64,000 bases of DNA. Source: Phoenix dactylifera. Lineage: Eukaryota; Streptophyta; Magnoliopsida; Arecales; Arecaceae. The stretch is taken from positions 17,246,129 to 17,310,128 of the forward strand of contig NC_052397.1 of the NCBI RefSeq assembly GCF_009389715.1, read 5' to 3'. The notes under the pieces were generated by a model. That model did not search any database, was not told the origin of the DNA, and was given only the letters and a program-made list of their open reading frames with translations. Shown here piece by piece: positions 1-11,905 of the stretch; the first letter of the stretch is position 1; each line of letters opens with the position of its first letter. The position numbers and the translations under genes were made by a program.

Positions 1-1167
1 TTGGCCACTTATATGTGCTTCACTAATTGAAGAATATAAGAGCAATAAACAGAATATTTTGACTTCATATGTTGCTTGCTGTGCTAGGGAAAATAAGTTG
101 ATTTGATACAAAGGTTAGTAGTGCACATTATACTGTTGCAATAGAATCAGTTGAGTGTTTGAAAAAGGTGGGGGGGGCTAGTGCTTGGCATTCATTTGGT
201 ACTCTTTGTTGGGGGGGGCTAGTGCTTGGCATTCATTGGATCCAAGTCCTGTTGGCCGTTTACTACTCCTTCTAGAGTATGTATTAGTGGATAAGGTCTG
301 CTGTAGCATACATGAATTTTTTTTCCTGTTCTATGTTAATGAGGATATTCTATTCTGGTGCTAAGAGAGAGGTTGCATTTCTTGTATGATCCATATGATT
401 TTGGAAATGTGTTCTAAACTTCAGATTTTTTTTTCTATTATTGTATTTGCATAGAGGATGGATATTGATGTCCAGATATTTATTTCTATCTTGTACCTTT
501 TATGCTTAAGTTATCAGGTATTGTATTCCCTTCTAAATTTTCTTGTTGAGCTCAGCTTCATATTCATTTTTGGCTCAATCCTTTTGTTGCTATGCAACGT
601 GCACTTAATATGTTAAGTAATTTAACAATTAGATGTCTGAATAGTGATACTTTTAGATATATTTGCATGTGTTTTTTATGAAGTTCTTATGCTTGATTTT
701 CTTTTAATCTTTTAATACAGGGTGGTAGGCATGGTCTTTAATTACCCCAAAAAAACACAGACGTTGTTAATTATGCCATATTTGATTATCCTGTTTTGCT
801 GATATAAGTTCTTAAAAAGCAATCAAACTCTTTTTGCTTGGTCAAAAGAATGATTGACTGGTGCTATATTGATATTTAAGATTATCAAGCTTCTAATGAA
901 AGCACTAATAAGCAACTGTTGTCTATGGTCCACAACATTTGACGAAATGTTCTTTGTTGAATCTGAAGTACACTTCAATAGTTCAATTAGGTTGAACCTG
1001 CATAAAACTCCTAGGCCAGTTTCTTCTTTGATGAATACCCTGATTTGTTAGTTCTTTCTTATTTAATTTATATGCCTCACTCTAAATTGACTATATATGC
1101 TGCTTATGTCTTGGAATCACTGTTCATGTCTTTAATATTTATTTACCTTGATCCTTTATTCTTGAAG
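1..1167 (+). other. Upstream intron of the ITPK gene
   Basis: The first recognisable ITPK exon begins at 1168 after a normal acceptor (tttattcttgaag), so this stretch is read as intron. No exon matching the N-terminal ITPK domain was found here; those exons probably lie before the window. A 26-bp G-run motif (eight G, then ctagtgcttggcattcat) occurs twice in tandem at 170-195 and 211-236, 41 bp apart. Confidence 0.55.
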
Positions 1168-4100
1168 GATTATGGCAGAAAACATCCAGAAGTGACTGTG
1201 CTCGACCCACCGGATGCCATACAACACTTGCGCAATCGGCAATCAATGCTTGAGGGTGTGGCCGATTTGAATCTATCAGACTGCCATGGTAATTCTTTAA
1301 GTTGCTTCCCTGCAAGAACTTGTTATTATTGTTCTTTAAATGATTTGATATAGTGAATGGAGTAATGGATACTTACAAGTGAGGCTGTTGGGTACACTAA
1401 AGAACGATGCACAAGACCGTTTATCTTTCTCGAGAAGCCAATTGAAATGGTAAATGACAGGGTTGACCTATGGCACAATGGAATTTCTTATTTGTTCATT
1501 GATGGCCCATTATTTACAAGTTTATCAACCTATCAGGCCAGATACCATAATTGTGCATATAGTAAGCTGAATGTTACCTTCAGCAACCATTGACCATCTC
1601 TCACCTTCTAAAAGGTTATGCATTTAGTGGTTTTTTTTCAAAGCTGACAATGATAACTTTTAGTATTTCTATTGTGATCCCTCATCCTTGATAGGATCAC
1701 ACTGCAATGGGTTGTTTGTTGTGATTTTCACTATCTTGAAAGCTATCTATATTCAGTTTCCGATTGTATCATCACTGTGCAATTGAATCTTTGCAGGTAA
1801 AGTTGGTGTTCCTAGGCAAGTGGTAATTACAAAAGACCCCTCATCAATCCTAGATGCAGTTACCAGGGCTGGATTAACACTACCTTTAGGTAAATCTGCT
1901 GTTAAGTATTTCTTATTTTTATTGCTGTCCCATATATGCAAAGCACACTAAACTGATGCTGAACCAAAGGAGGCCCTGGCAAGCACCAGTTGGCCTATAA
2001 CCAATTTCAGATTATTACGGTCTGAGCTCAGATACAAGTCTGGGGATCCTCATTGCTTATTCTAGTTTGTAGAAATTTTCCCAAGATCCAGCGGCATGCC
2101 CTTGATTTTGAAAAGCTGATCTTGTTATGACCAAAGGTTCTGCCTGGTTTCATTCATTTAATGAGGACTTCATTGTATTAGAACAGCACTAGGTTGTGTT
2201 CTACCAATAGTATTAGCATGTAGGTCTCAGTTTTCATTTTTCAAAGAAACTTTTAGGAACATCGGGAACATAAAGCTGAACTTGTTTGGCGCTATATCAT
2301 TGCTAACCACAAATCTTGAACTCTATTTTGCTTTCAGTTTCTATTCAATTTGGTTTATATGACTATCAACCCTGAGCTGGTTCAGTGTTTCATGCTTTGT
2401 CTGGCCTATGTGCTTTGTAGCTTTGCTACTTTCACATGCATGCTATGCTCATATATTGGACTCTTACCTAATGTGGATAATTTCTGACTGGTCTTGTAGT
2501 GTACTAGAATGTAGAAATATATTTTTCCCCATCTTGTAAAAATTATGCATTTGTCATTCCAGCTATAATGCTGGTGATATGGCAGGGCTTTTTTGGTATA
2601 AGTGTTGCACACTCGTACATCCATGTGGTTTGGCCAAATATTAATTTCCTTTAGTTTTTAGGTCAAGTGATAGGTCCTGTCTTCTGTTCTCAGTATGAAA
2701 CTCCTTTTTAGTTTAAAAGATACTTATTTTTGCTTGAGAAAAGGTAAAGATGCCATATTTAACAAATGTAAGGATTTTCATGAAACTAATGAGTTTTATT
2801 TTTATATTTTTTACTACCTTATAAAAAATTGGCATTTGTAATTTTTTAGTTTAAACACATGCATCATATGTTGAATTTCTTCCATAAATAATAAATCAGC
2901 AGGATTTAGTGTTGTTTAACTGACTTGTGTAGGATTCAAGTATTCACTAAATTTATAAAATTTAATGGTACTGAGTTTGGAGGAGCTGCGAGCTAGATGT
3001 CTGGTTGTTAATTTAAATATGTGAAACCTGTTAGAATATTTGTTTGCCCTTGTTTCTTTTGCAGTTGCCAAGCCATTGGTAGTTGATGGAAGTGCAAAAT
3101 CACATGAACTTTCTCTTGCTTATGATCGATTCTCCTTGTCAAAGCTTGATCCTCCCTTGGTTTTACAGGAATTTGTCAATCATGGTAGGTAGTTATTACT
3201 GTCACATGACATAATTTGCTTAGCTAAGTTTATTTATATATTTGCAGCTGATTTCCTTCTCCAATCATAGGTGGTGTTCTCTTTAAGGTCTATATTGTTG
3301 GGGAAACAATAAAAGTCGTGCGGCGATTTTCCCTTCCTGATGTTAATAAATGCAACCTATTAAACAATGCTGGTGTCTTTCGATTTCCGAGGGTTTCTTG
3401 TGCTGCAGCCTCTGCAGATGATGCTGACCTGGACCCTGCTGTTGCTGGTAAAGCCTCTAACATGCTTTTGAAGTTTTTGATCTCTTAAATTGTTTTACAA
3501 TCATCAAACTTGGGACAAGTATATCCTGCTGCAAATTGAGAAGATTCTTGCTTTTTTATTCCTGACATGGAACAGAACTTCCTCCTCGACCGTTGCTTGA
3601 GAGGCTTGCTAGGGAGCTCCATCGTAGACTGGTACAATAGTCTCTTATATTTTTGCACAACTCAACTTCTCATTTATTTATTTACATATTTATGCCTTCC
3701 TTCATCCATTCATTTGCACTTGTTATGTGATACATAGGGCCTTCGGTTATTCAACATAGATATGATCAGGGAGCATGAGACAAGGGACCGATTTTATGTC
3801 ATTGATATCAACTATTTTCCTGGCAAGTGAAACCTACTTAATTGTCTAATAAGCATATCCTTTCTATATTATTCCATTTCCTCTGAATAATGTTCATATA
3901 TGTTTGGATTACATGGCTTTTCCCCCCTCAAATCAGATAGCTATGCTATAGGAGCATTAAGTATTTCCAGGAATAATTGTATTTTGATCCATATATGTTT
4001 GGACAAAACCTGTGAATATGCATGGATTAAGATTTCTTTTTATAGAATTCTCTGATTATTATTTTTTAGTTATGCAAATATAATATTATTGAAATTGCAT

Positions 4101-6887
4101 ATTATCACTGGAATTGAAAGTTTGTAAGTGAACATTTTTTCAGCATTAGTATGGTTTCAAGTTAATTGTCCAGAGGGGGGCACATAAGTTTCCCACAATT
4201 TTTAGATGCATGATTAATTTGTTTATTTACATTCCCATAAATTTGACTGTGTAGTTGGCTTTTCAGAAATTTAAATTTGCTGAATTATCTAGATTGTTCA
4301 TTTCAGTGTTTACCAACATAAAAGTTCATGGTAGGAGCTAGTGAACGACTTCATTTTCAGGCAGACTTTGTTCCCTTGATTTTGTTGAATGTAGATTTCC
4401 GTAAGGGTACACAAATTGTTACATTGAAAGAAAGCATTAGAATATCCTTTACAAAATGATCATGGTTGTTGTAGAGGTGTACAAAATCTAAACTTGACAT
4501 CCCAAAAGCTCTTGTAATTTGGGGAAGAGGATCTCCTCCTGTTAGGATAACTTTTCCCGACTAAGACTCAAGATCTACGGGTTCCCTCAAGCAGTGGTGC
4601 ATACAAGAAGGCGGAGATCTTGTTGGTTTAGGTAATATTCAGATTTTAGACCGTAGGGGTAGTTGGATTGTTTTCTAGTAGGGAACAGTTTTTATACAAA
4701 AAATTGCTGGATATAAAGAAGCTATTTAGGTTCGGTGGGAATTGTGAGTTACTGTGAGGTACTCACCAGAATGCTAAGAGCCAGAGATATTTGAGGCCTG
4801 AATTTTATGTGGAAGTGGATTTTGAAGAGAAACTAAACTTCACAAAGAAAATGAAGGGAGAAAATAAACTATTCTGAGATTTTGGTTAGGGATGGCAATT
4901 TTTGAACCAACTTGCTTATGCGATGTGAACCAAACCCGCCTAACCCGATCCATCGGGTTTGCTTTTTGGGTATGGGTCAGCCAATCACAAAGGGCTAGCA
5001 GGTCTGGTTGGGTTCAGGTCAGGGCCCCTCAATCCATCAAGTTACAGAGGGGGTTATATGATATATGTTTTTAAAAAATATTCATATTTATATTGATATT
5101 TGTGTATATTGTAGAAAGTTTTGTAATATATGAGCTATTGGATGGATTCAATGACTTAGAATTAAAACGAGAGATGAGTTATAGTATAAATGGTCTAGAA
5201 GCTATTAATCCATAGTCTAGCTATTTAATATAAAGCCCAAAACTAAGGGGCTTGGGACTTGAAGGGGTTAGCTGGTTGGTTGCAGGTTGGATCCGGGTCA
5301 AACATTCTTGCCCTGCTGGCAGGCCTTATATGTGAGGCAAACCTGACCTGACCCACTGATTGCCATCCCTCATTTTGTTTCAACAGTTAAGTTGAAAATT
5401 GTGTGGAAGATTCAGTCCCTTAAATTGTATCTTCTTATAAGATAGCAACCCTTATACCCCATTCTATGTCTTTTAAGGTTCTTATCCTAATGAGACAATA
5501 AGCAGTCTCAAACCCTTATCCTCCTTGTAAGCTTCTTCTAAATGACCACATTGCTTTATCTTCACTTTATAGACTCCTGAAATTTGATTTGTTGCTTTCT
5601 CCTGACTAGATTATTCTTTAAAAAAATCAAAAGAGACTTGTATAATGTTAAAAGAATTCACGTACGTTCTTAACTCATCTTATGATTTGTATATCCCCCA
5701 CACTGTCATGATAATTTTTGACCAAGTTTCCTCTGGAGGGCAATTGGTAGATTTTATCATTGTGTGATGTATGTGATGTGCAAAATTTGGGCCAATGAAT
5801 GCTAAATTAAAGGCTTGGTTTTCATCTCAGAAATTTCAATTGGAAATATTGGTATTTTCAAATGGAAATAGGTTCCATCAAGGGAAAACATTAGCAATTG
5901 GAATAAGCACGGGCATGTGGTCAATATCATAATAAATTAGTTAGAAAACAAAGATTATGTGATCAGTTGCCCAGCAGATTTAACATGCTGTATTCAACAA
6001 TCTTGTCTGGTGATTTTTAAAGTTTTATTTGAGTAATTAATGGTGCTTGGCCGAGTGGGCTTGAAAGCAGCAGAAGTTGTTGGAGTGAGAGCAAGATATT
6101 GGAGAAGCTGTGACACCCGTTATCAGATTTTGTCAGGTGCTTTTGATGATTTCTCATTTCAAATTTGTACATCGAGTCAATTTCTTCTACAGACAATAAA
6201 TGAGGCTTAGTATCAAAACCAGCATGTAAGCTTTATGAAGTTTCAGCTCCCATGCTCAGCTACCCATTCTGATGTGGCACTTGCAGAATGGTCAGACTGC
6301 ATCTGTGCTCCACCTGGCCCAATGTATCGAACCAATCTTGAACTGCCACAGGGAACTGTGCAACTGAGCGCATGGTGGACTAAGGAAGGGTTGCTTGACA
6401 CCTTTTTACATTATAAATCAGTGCTTTAACTTTTATGAATCTCATGATGGTCACCAGAGATGCCTTTTGTGGTCTAATAATGATATAATTCATAATTGCT
6501 CCCTTTACTGCCAAAATTATTAGCAATACACATTTGTCATCTATATGTATATACAATTATATATCCAGCACCTCAAATCTGTTCTGCTTCATTTTCTTTT
6601 TCTTTTGCCTTTTCCTATTCTTTTCCTTTTTCCTTTTTTTGGTAAGCTGTCCTGCTCTTCTTTGGTTGCTTTTAGTGGAAGCTGCGATAAACAAGATGTT
6701 GCCCATGCAGCATGTTTAAAATGACATGAAAAACTAGTCCTAATAATTGAACATAGTTGCATGATGGCTGTTTTGTTTCTAATGTAGACTCCTGATTTCT
6801 GCAGGATATAGCAAAATGCCAGGATACGAACACATTTTCACCGACTTCCTTCTAAGCCTGGTGCAAAGCAAGCATAAAAGGCGATAA
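1168..6887 (+). CDS. Inositol-tetrakisphosphate 1-kinase (ITPK), 3' seven exons, 5' partial
   Basis: Exons: 1168-1288, 1797-1889, 3065-3184, 3271-3447, 3576-3631, 3738-3822, 6805-6887. They join in one open frame of 244 codons plus a TAA stop. The product is the ATP-grasp kinase that phosphorylates inositol tris/tetrakisphosphates on the route to phytate, in cytosol or nucleus. Visible family blocks, in order: [83 protein letters not shown], and the metal-binding [15 protein letters not shown], ending [16 protein letters not shown]. Proteins of this family are about 320-370 residues, so roughly the first 80-120 are missing upstream. The last intron (3823-6804, about 3 kb) uses a GC donor (tttcctg/gcaagt) and carries a hAT-type MITE. 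The family identity is sure; which plant paralogue it is cannot be told from this. Confidence 0.93.
4887..5371. mobile_element. hAT-type MITE in the ITPK last intron
   Basis: A 485-bp non-coding insert. Its ends are inverted: TAGGGATGGCAAT at the left and ATTGCCATCCCTC at the right (12 of 13 match). It is flanked by 8-bp direct repeats attttggt (4879-4886) and attttgtt (5372-5379), one mismatch. An 8-bp duplication and the short ends are typical of hAT elements. The body is rich in aacccg/gggtca words, a style seen again in other repeats of this window. No transposase is present, so it is non-autonomous. Confidence 0.8.
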
Positions 6888-8102
6888 ACAGCTAAAGCTG
6901 CTGCTGGTGAAATGTTCTTTGATCTGCAAACATCAGGTGGTTGTTCTGATTCTCCAACATGCCCTCTAAATCGTCCGCATGTACATAGCTGGTATGGGGC
7001 ATGTGAAACTGGATACTGACAAATGGTCGAGACAGTGGGTCTTGATCAGCAAAGATGCTCCTCACCTCCCACAATTGCCAACTGACGTTGTTACATGCCC
7101 TTCCAAAGGCTTTCACCATTAATGTATGCAAGCTCTCTGGTAGCAAGCTCTCCTTTTGTCCGTTGGCTGTATTTTTCTGTTAATTTTCTTCAAATCCAAG
7201 TTCAGAGGAGAAAATTTGTGAATGGAATCACTGAAAATTAGATTCCTTCTACTAATGTCATGCAAGTATTAAGCAAAATTTAGATGGTTGACTTTAAACT
7301 TTGGGTGGAAAAATCATTGAGGTTGCCAGTTAGTCTCGATCCCTCATAATTAAGTCAATGAGCTCAGAGTAGAGCAGCGAGTATGGTCCTTGGTGTATTT
7401 TTCAAACTGCAACCTATTGCTCGAGTTACCACCGAGTTTTGAGAGCATTTCGATGGCCTGGCTTCCACTCATTCCCAGAAGGAAGCATGACAATGGACAA
7501 CAAAAAAGCCGGGGAAAATGTCAGACGGAAGTTAATTATTCAGAGATGGATTTCCTTACGGTCTTCGGTTGTAATAGTAGCTGAATCTGTTTTACTGATG
7601 ATTTAGAAAAGCTGTGTTTGGCTTGGGAATTAGAAAACATGGATCAGGATCACTTTATGGCTATTAGAATACTTTTCCCAGAACTATGCCTGTTTTTCAT
7701 CTAAGACTTTCTGAAATGACCGGGCTCGAGTGTACATCAGCTAGCGTGGGCTTCTAGAACTGTAACTTGCTGCTTGTGTAGATTGTTGAGGTGTATTAGA
7801 AACCTCAATTTAAGTCCCAACATTTCGTGAAGCAATTTGGTTCTTATGCTTCCCCTCATTCTCCGCAGGGAAGCATGCTTTCTAGAGAAACAAAGAAGCT
7901 GGTGAAATAGCTAGATCGATTATATACAAAACAAGCAACAAAAACACAAGCCTTCTCAATGCAGAGATCAGACAAAGCATTCCAAAAACAAACCACACCG
8001 GAGAGCGAGACCACATGGGATTAAAAGGAAGGATTCTCCTCGGTAACAACACCGCTCTCTTAGGCTCCTCTCATAATGGCAGAATGTCTAGGTTGTTGGC
8101 CT
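6888..8102. other. ITPK 3'UTR and convergent intergenic DNA
   Basis: This holds the ITPK 3' untranslated region and the space before the oppositely oriented plastid ribosomal gene. Short open frames occur on both strands (for example 6892-7146 minus and 7390-7584 plus), but none has a recognisable domain, splice context or coding bias. I see no gene here. Confidence 0.5.
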
Positions 8103-8440
8103 CGAGACTGCATTTGGTTCAGGAACAAAGCAGAACAAAGCAGGAATAAGCACTGTTTTTCCTGCCAAACAGATGTGAAGGAACAGCGACGGAGGATGAA
8201 TAGTCGTATACCTATTCTTTGTAGACCTACGAATCCCATTGGGCCCAGAAATGAGACGTTGGAAGAATTTTTGGTCTTCCCATTCCTCTCCTACATATTC
8301 CAAAATGGAAAAGGATTTCCGAGAGTTATTACATGGATCTGCAAGAGAATACCCGCCCTCTATCGCTGTTCCTTCAGATCAGTTTGGCAGGAATAACTGT
8401 GCTTACTCTTGCTTGGCTCCTGAACCAAATGCAGTCGACT
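8103..8440. mobile_element. Fold-back (long inverted repeat) element
   Basis: The left arm, about 8103-8196 (gactgcatttggttcagg ... ctgccaaacagatgtgaagg), is the reverse complement of the right arm, about 8350-8440 (ccttcagatcagtttggcag ... ctgaaccaaatgcagtc). The arms are about 85-90 bp, roughly 80 percent alike by eye, around a core of about 150 bp. There is no coding capacity. It looks like a MITE with long terminal inverted repeats. I could not define a clean target-site duplication, so the superfamily is open. It lies just 3' of the plastid ribosomal gene. Confidence 0.65.
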
Positions 8441-8707
8441 GTAAGGGAGAGATTGAGTAATTCTCAGCTCTGGGTTGGACTCCTTTCAATGCGCCATAGA
8501 CAGAACTCAGTGGAAACCAATCAACATTCTCTAACTACGATAAGGAGCATGATACAAGCAGGGTATGGATGATTGCAGTCCCAATCAAATTAATAACATA
8601 ACGAGAACTTTGTTATACGGGCATAACAACAAACACCTCTCAGACATAGCATCAAGCAACACTGGATAAAGGAGACAGAGAAGGGAATCCATCCCTCCAT
8701 CCATCCT

Positions 8708-9040
8708 TTAAGAGGCCGAAGGAGCAGGGGAGAGTCCTCCAGCATCCTGCGGCGGCTGGGGGAGGGGCTGGTCATCGGTGACGAGAGTCCAGTCGGGGGG
8801 GAGCGGGGGAAGGGGAGGGTAGATGGTAGGGCCCTTGCGGCGGACGTCCCAGGGCTGCGTCTTCTTCGGCCGCGTCTTCATGTGGTGTGCCGTCGCCTTC
8901 TTCTTCGGCCGCGACGAGCACTCCACCACCAGCCCACCGTTTCCTCCGGCGCCACCCAAACTCGGAGGCGATGGCCGCCACGGCCTCGGTTTGGAGACGG
9001 CGATGGTGGTGGTCGCGAGCATCCCTGAAATCGACGCCAT
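8708..9040 (-). CDS. PSRP6: Plastid-specific ribosomal protein 6 (cL38), chloroplast 50S subunit
   Basis: Intronless, 110 residues. The N-terminal ~40 residues are Ser/Ala/Pro/Arg-rich with almost no acidic residues ([20 protein letters not shown]...), as expected for a chloroplast transit peptide. Then comes the family core [20 protein letters not shown] followed by [27 protein letters not shown], closely like the plant PSRP6 consensus ([23 protein letters not shown]). The mature protein is a small basic component of the chloroplast large ribosomal subunit. Start: the ATG at 9038-9040 sits in a good plant context (cacgATGGCG) and gives the usual family length. A longer overlapping frame on the same strand (8772-9176) is a shadow. 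The coding sequence is GC-rich, unlike its AT-rich surroundings, as is common for intronless monocot genes. Confidence 0.92.
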   Translation of the reverse strand: MASISGMLATTTIAVSKPRPWRPSPPSLGGAGGNGGLVVECSSRPKKKATAHHMKTRPKKTQPWDVRRKGPTIYPPLPPLPPDWTLVTDDQPLPQPPQDAGGLSPAPSAS

Positions 9041-9180
9041 CGTGGCTCTTCTCTCTTCTTACTCCAAATCTATCAGAGGATAACGGGGATGTGTCTGAGG
9101 ATGGAACGGGTGGCCGAATAATGGGCTCTCTAGTTCTGGTGCACCCGTTCCAGACTTTGGGTTTATCTGGTGTCAACTAA

Positions 9181-10540
9181 CAAGATTGAGTGATTTTTTT
9201 TTCAGTAAAAGAGAAATTACGCACACCATGATAGAATCATGAGAATCATTTATTGAAGCCTTGGCTTATTAGACATATTTTACACAAAAAAATCATTAGA
9301 TATATTTGTATCTTATATATTACTCATTCAATAATGCTAGTAGTATTATCATAATGCAATAATGCAACCAAAAAATATGGTAATAATGCTAAAGAATTAA
9401 TTAAATAAGGCAATGATGCTGTTGACAAACATGGCAGTGATATTTTTGATTGCATATCTATGAAGATAAAGAAAATAAAGATCATGGTATTACATTGCAA
9501 GCTTCATTCAATCACATAAGATCCCATCCTAAGCCATTCAGACCATCATCCACACACAAAACGGCAGCCAACGATGGCACTGCACATCGTGCTTTTTGTA
9601 GAGATCCGGTGCATAAGAACCATTAGCACCAGTACACTCCAAGATCCTTTAAGGATAAAGCATGTATGCGACATAGATATGATATATGGTCGATCTAGGA
9701 TAGATTGAGCATATGGGCACCACATATGTCATTGCATGATTGCAGATCAAGCATGTCAGAACCAATGGGACGGGAATCTAGAAGAATATGATGCAAATCA
9801 AAGGTAAATAGAAGAAAATCAAGGTAGGATTTAGGAAAAATTAGAGATTAATGATAGATCTAGGATACACTAATTGGGATAGATTTGGAGCAGTTTAGAT
9901 GCTACCTTAGTCAAATGCCGAGGAGAGGCTCCAAATTGGTGGAAAAAGTTCTACTTTGAGTGAGATAAAGGTATTGTTATGGTTTATAATCTAGCTTTGA
10001 CGTTAGGATTTAGGGTTTTAGCCCTAAAACCAAGGAGCAAGATATCAAGTGCCAGCCGGGCATATAGATTTAGAGGAGTGAAAAAATATTATTTGAGAAG
10101 AAAGGATGGATGAGTAGGATGATCAAATGAGAAGGACAAAAAAAAAAAAGCTTGTGAGGAGAGTAGGGAAGAACAAGAGCTCAGGAAATGAAAGCAAACC
10201 TCGGTTGTTGGTAAAGCTCTACCTATAGAGATGATGATTAGAGTGGCAAGAGAGTTGAGGATTATAGCTAGAGGAGCTTGAGTAGGTAAAGTTTCCATAG
10301 AAGGTAGGAGATGACCTAATGCTTACCCTTGCAATTGAAATTCACTTGGAGGTTGTTTGATTGTCTGAGCTTTAGATTTTGAGGGAAAAAGATGGAGATG
10401 TTTTGTTGCCTATAATTGGGCTAGATGTAGGCAACCAAAATGCATTCTAAGGCTCTTTTGTTGCATCCAGAAATATAGTACAAAAAGACATTATCTCGAG
10501 ACGTAGGCTCTAGATGGAGCCTTAAAGGTCATAATCATCT
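9181..10540. other. Intergenic region upstream of PSRP6
   Basis: AT-rich DNA with no convincing gene. The first few hundred bases upstream of 9040 must include the promoter of the minus-strand PSRP6 gene, but no clear TATA box was identified. A stretch at about 9860-10060 contains small self-complementary words (tagggttttagccctaaaacc), which may be transposon debris. Confidence 0.4.
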
Positions 10541-11290
10541 CCTATTCTCTCCAATAATCACTAGATAATAATATTACTATGATTGCAAAGGGTAAAATAG
10601 ATAACAATATTACTATGATTGCAAAGTGTAAAATATTATTATGATATTATCATAGTTGTTATTATAATTTGTTAGAACAAATTAATAATTAGCATCATAA
10701 TATCATATAATAATATAATAACAATATAGTATAATATAATTATTGTATAAATATATAAAATATAATAATTATTATAGTAATATGATATTAATTATTTTAA
10801 TATATTATAATATCAATACTAATTAATAATTAACAAGACATTATGATAATTGTATGCGTTGACATAACATTATAATATTCATTATCCTATAATTTTTTAT
10901 ATGTCATATTACATTATGCTATATTATGTCATTTATATTATAAGAAAATGTTGCATGATACTATATTATCCTGCATGTTTATTATATAACATTACATTAC
11001 ATTATATTGTATTATACTATCCTAATATTATGTTATACATTTTGTTATAATAATTTTGTATTATACTATGTTATATTATATTTTATCTTATAACATAATG
11101 TAATATTATAAGATAACATTGAATTGTAACTTATTGCATCATTATTATATGGTATTACTATAATATTATGCCATATAATATAATATAATATACTCTAATA
11201 TACCTTTTTACAATTATTTATGATATAATATTATAATAATTATATAGTGTGACAATTTTATAATGATATAATAACATCAATGAGGGTAAT
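10541..11290. repeat. Extremely AT-rich island (degenerate ATAAT/TATAAT words)
   Basis: About 750 bp consisting almost entirely of A and T in short recurring words (ataatat, tattata, atgatatta), with very few G or C. There is no open frame. It is flanked by more balanced sequence: a near-duplicate aataatattactatgattgcaaag motif on the left, and tgagggtaatattgtcactg on the right. It could be a decayed AT-rich MITE cluster, an expanded AT microsatellite or a scaffold-attachment-like region. The sequence alone cannot decide. Confidence 0.6.
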
Positions 11291-11905
11291 ATTGTCACTG
11301 CAAGTTATCACACTCATTTCAAATTAAGCAACCGAACACAAAAATTGTAGATAAAGCCTTTAGATGCAAGATTGCATCTAAAGTAATAGAAGCTTGCAAA
11401 TATAAATACAAAATTATAATTATTGTACTTAGAAATGTAGTCGTCTAGAAATGCAGGCAATCAATCAACAGCTCTATAGAGCACTATTTGCCAAGCTGTT
11501 ATGGAGATTGAAACCAGAGAAGAGCGAGCTTTGGATAGAAATACTGATATGGATGCACAAAGAAAAAAAAAAGAAATGAGATCTCCTGTCTCGAAAAAAA
11601 TACTTTAAGTCTTCAAATAGGTCCGGTCGAACACAAACAAGTAATTCAGGTCTACCGGCTGGGAACCGGGAAGGCAACCAAAAATACCCTAAAACTGCTG
11701 TCGGCTATCCATCAAATGCCCTTTTTAAGTTACAAAGTTGCGGGCGAGCATGTTATCGCCTAAATAATTAGGGCACCCTCGTTCGGGCCAATACATAAGG
11801 ACCGGGAGCGGAAGGGTTTCAGAGTCCTCTCTTCGTTCCGCCGAGAACAGAGAACAACAGTCGAATACCTCTCGCTCTCTCTCTTGTTCCCTCCACTGCC
11901 AGAAA

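Noticed and set aside
7390-7584. Small plus-strand frame downstream of ITPK
   Set aside because: No domain, no splice or promoter context; lies in 3'UTR or intergenic DNA.
8772-9176. 134-codon minus-strand frame overlapping PSRP6
   Set aside because: The neighbouring frame encodes the conserved PSRP6 core; this one shows only Arg/Ala/Pro bias.
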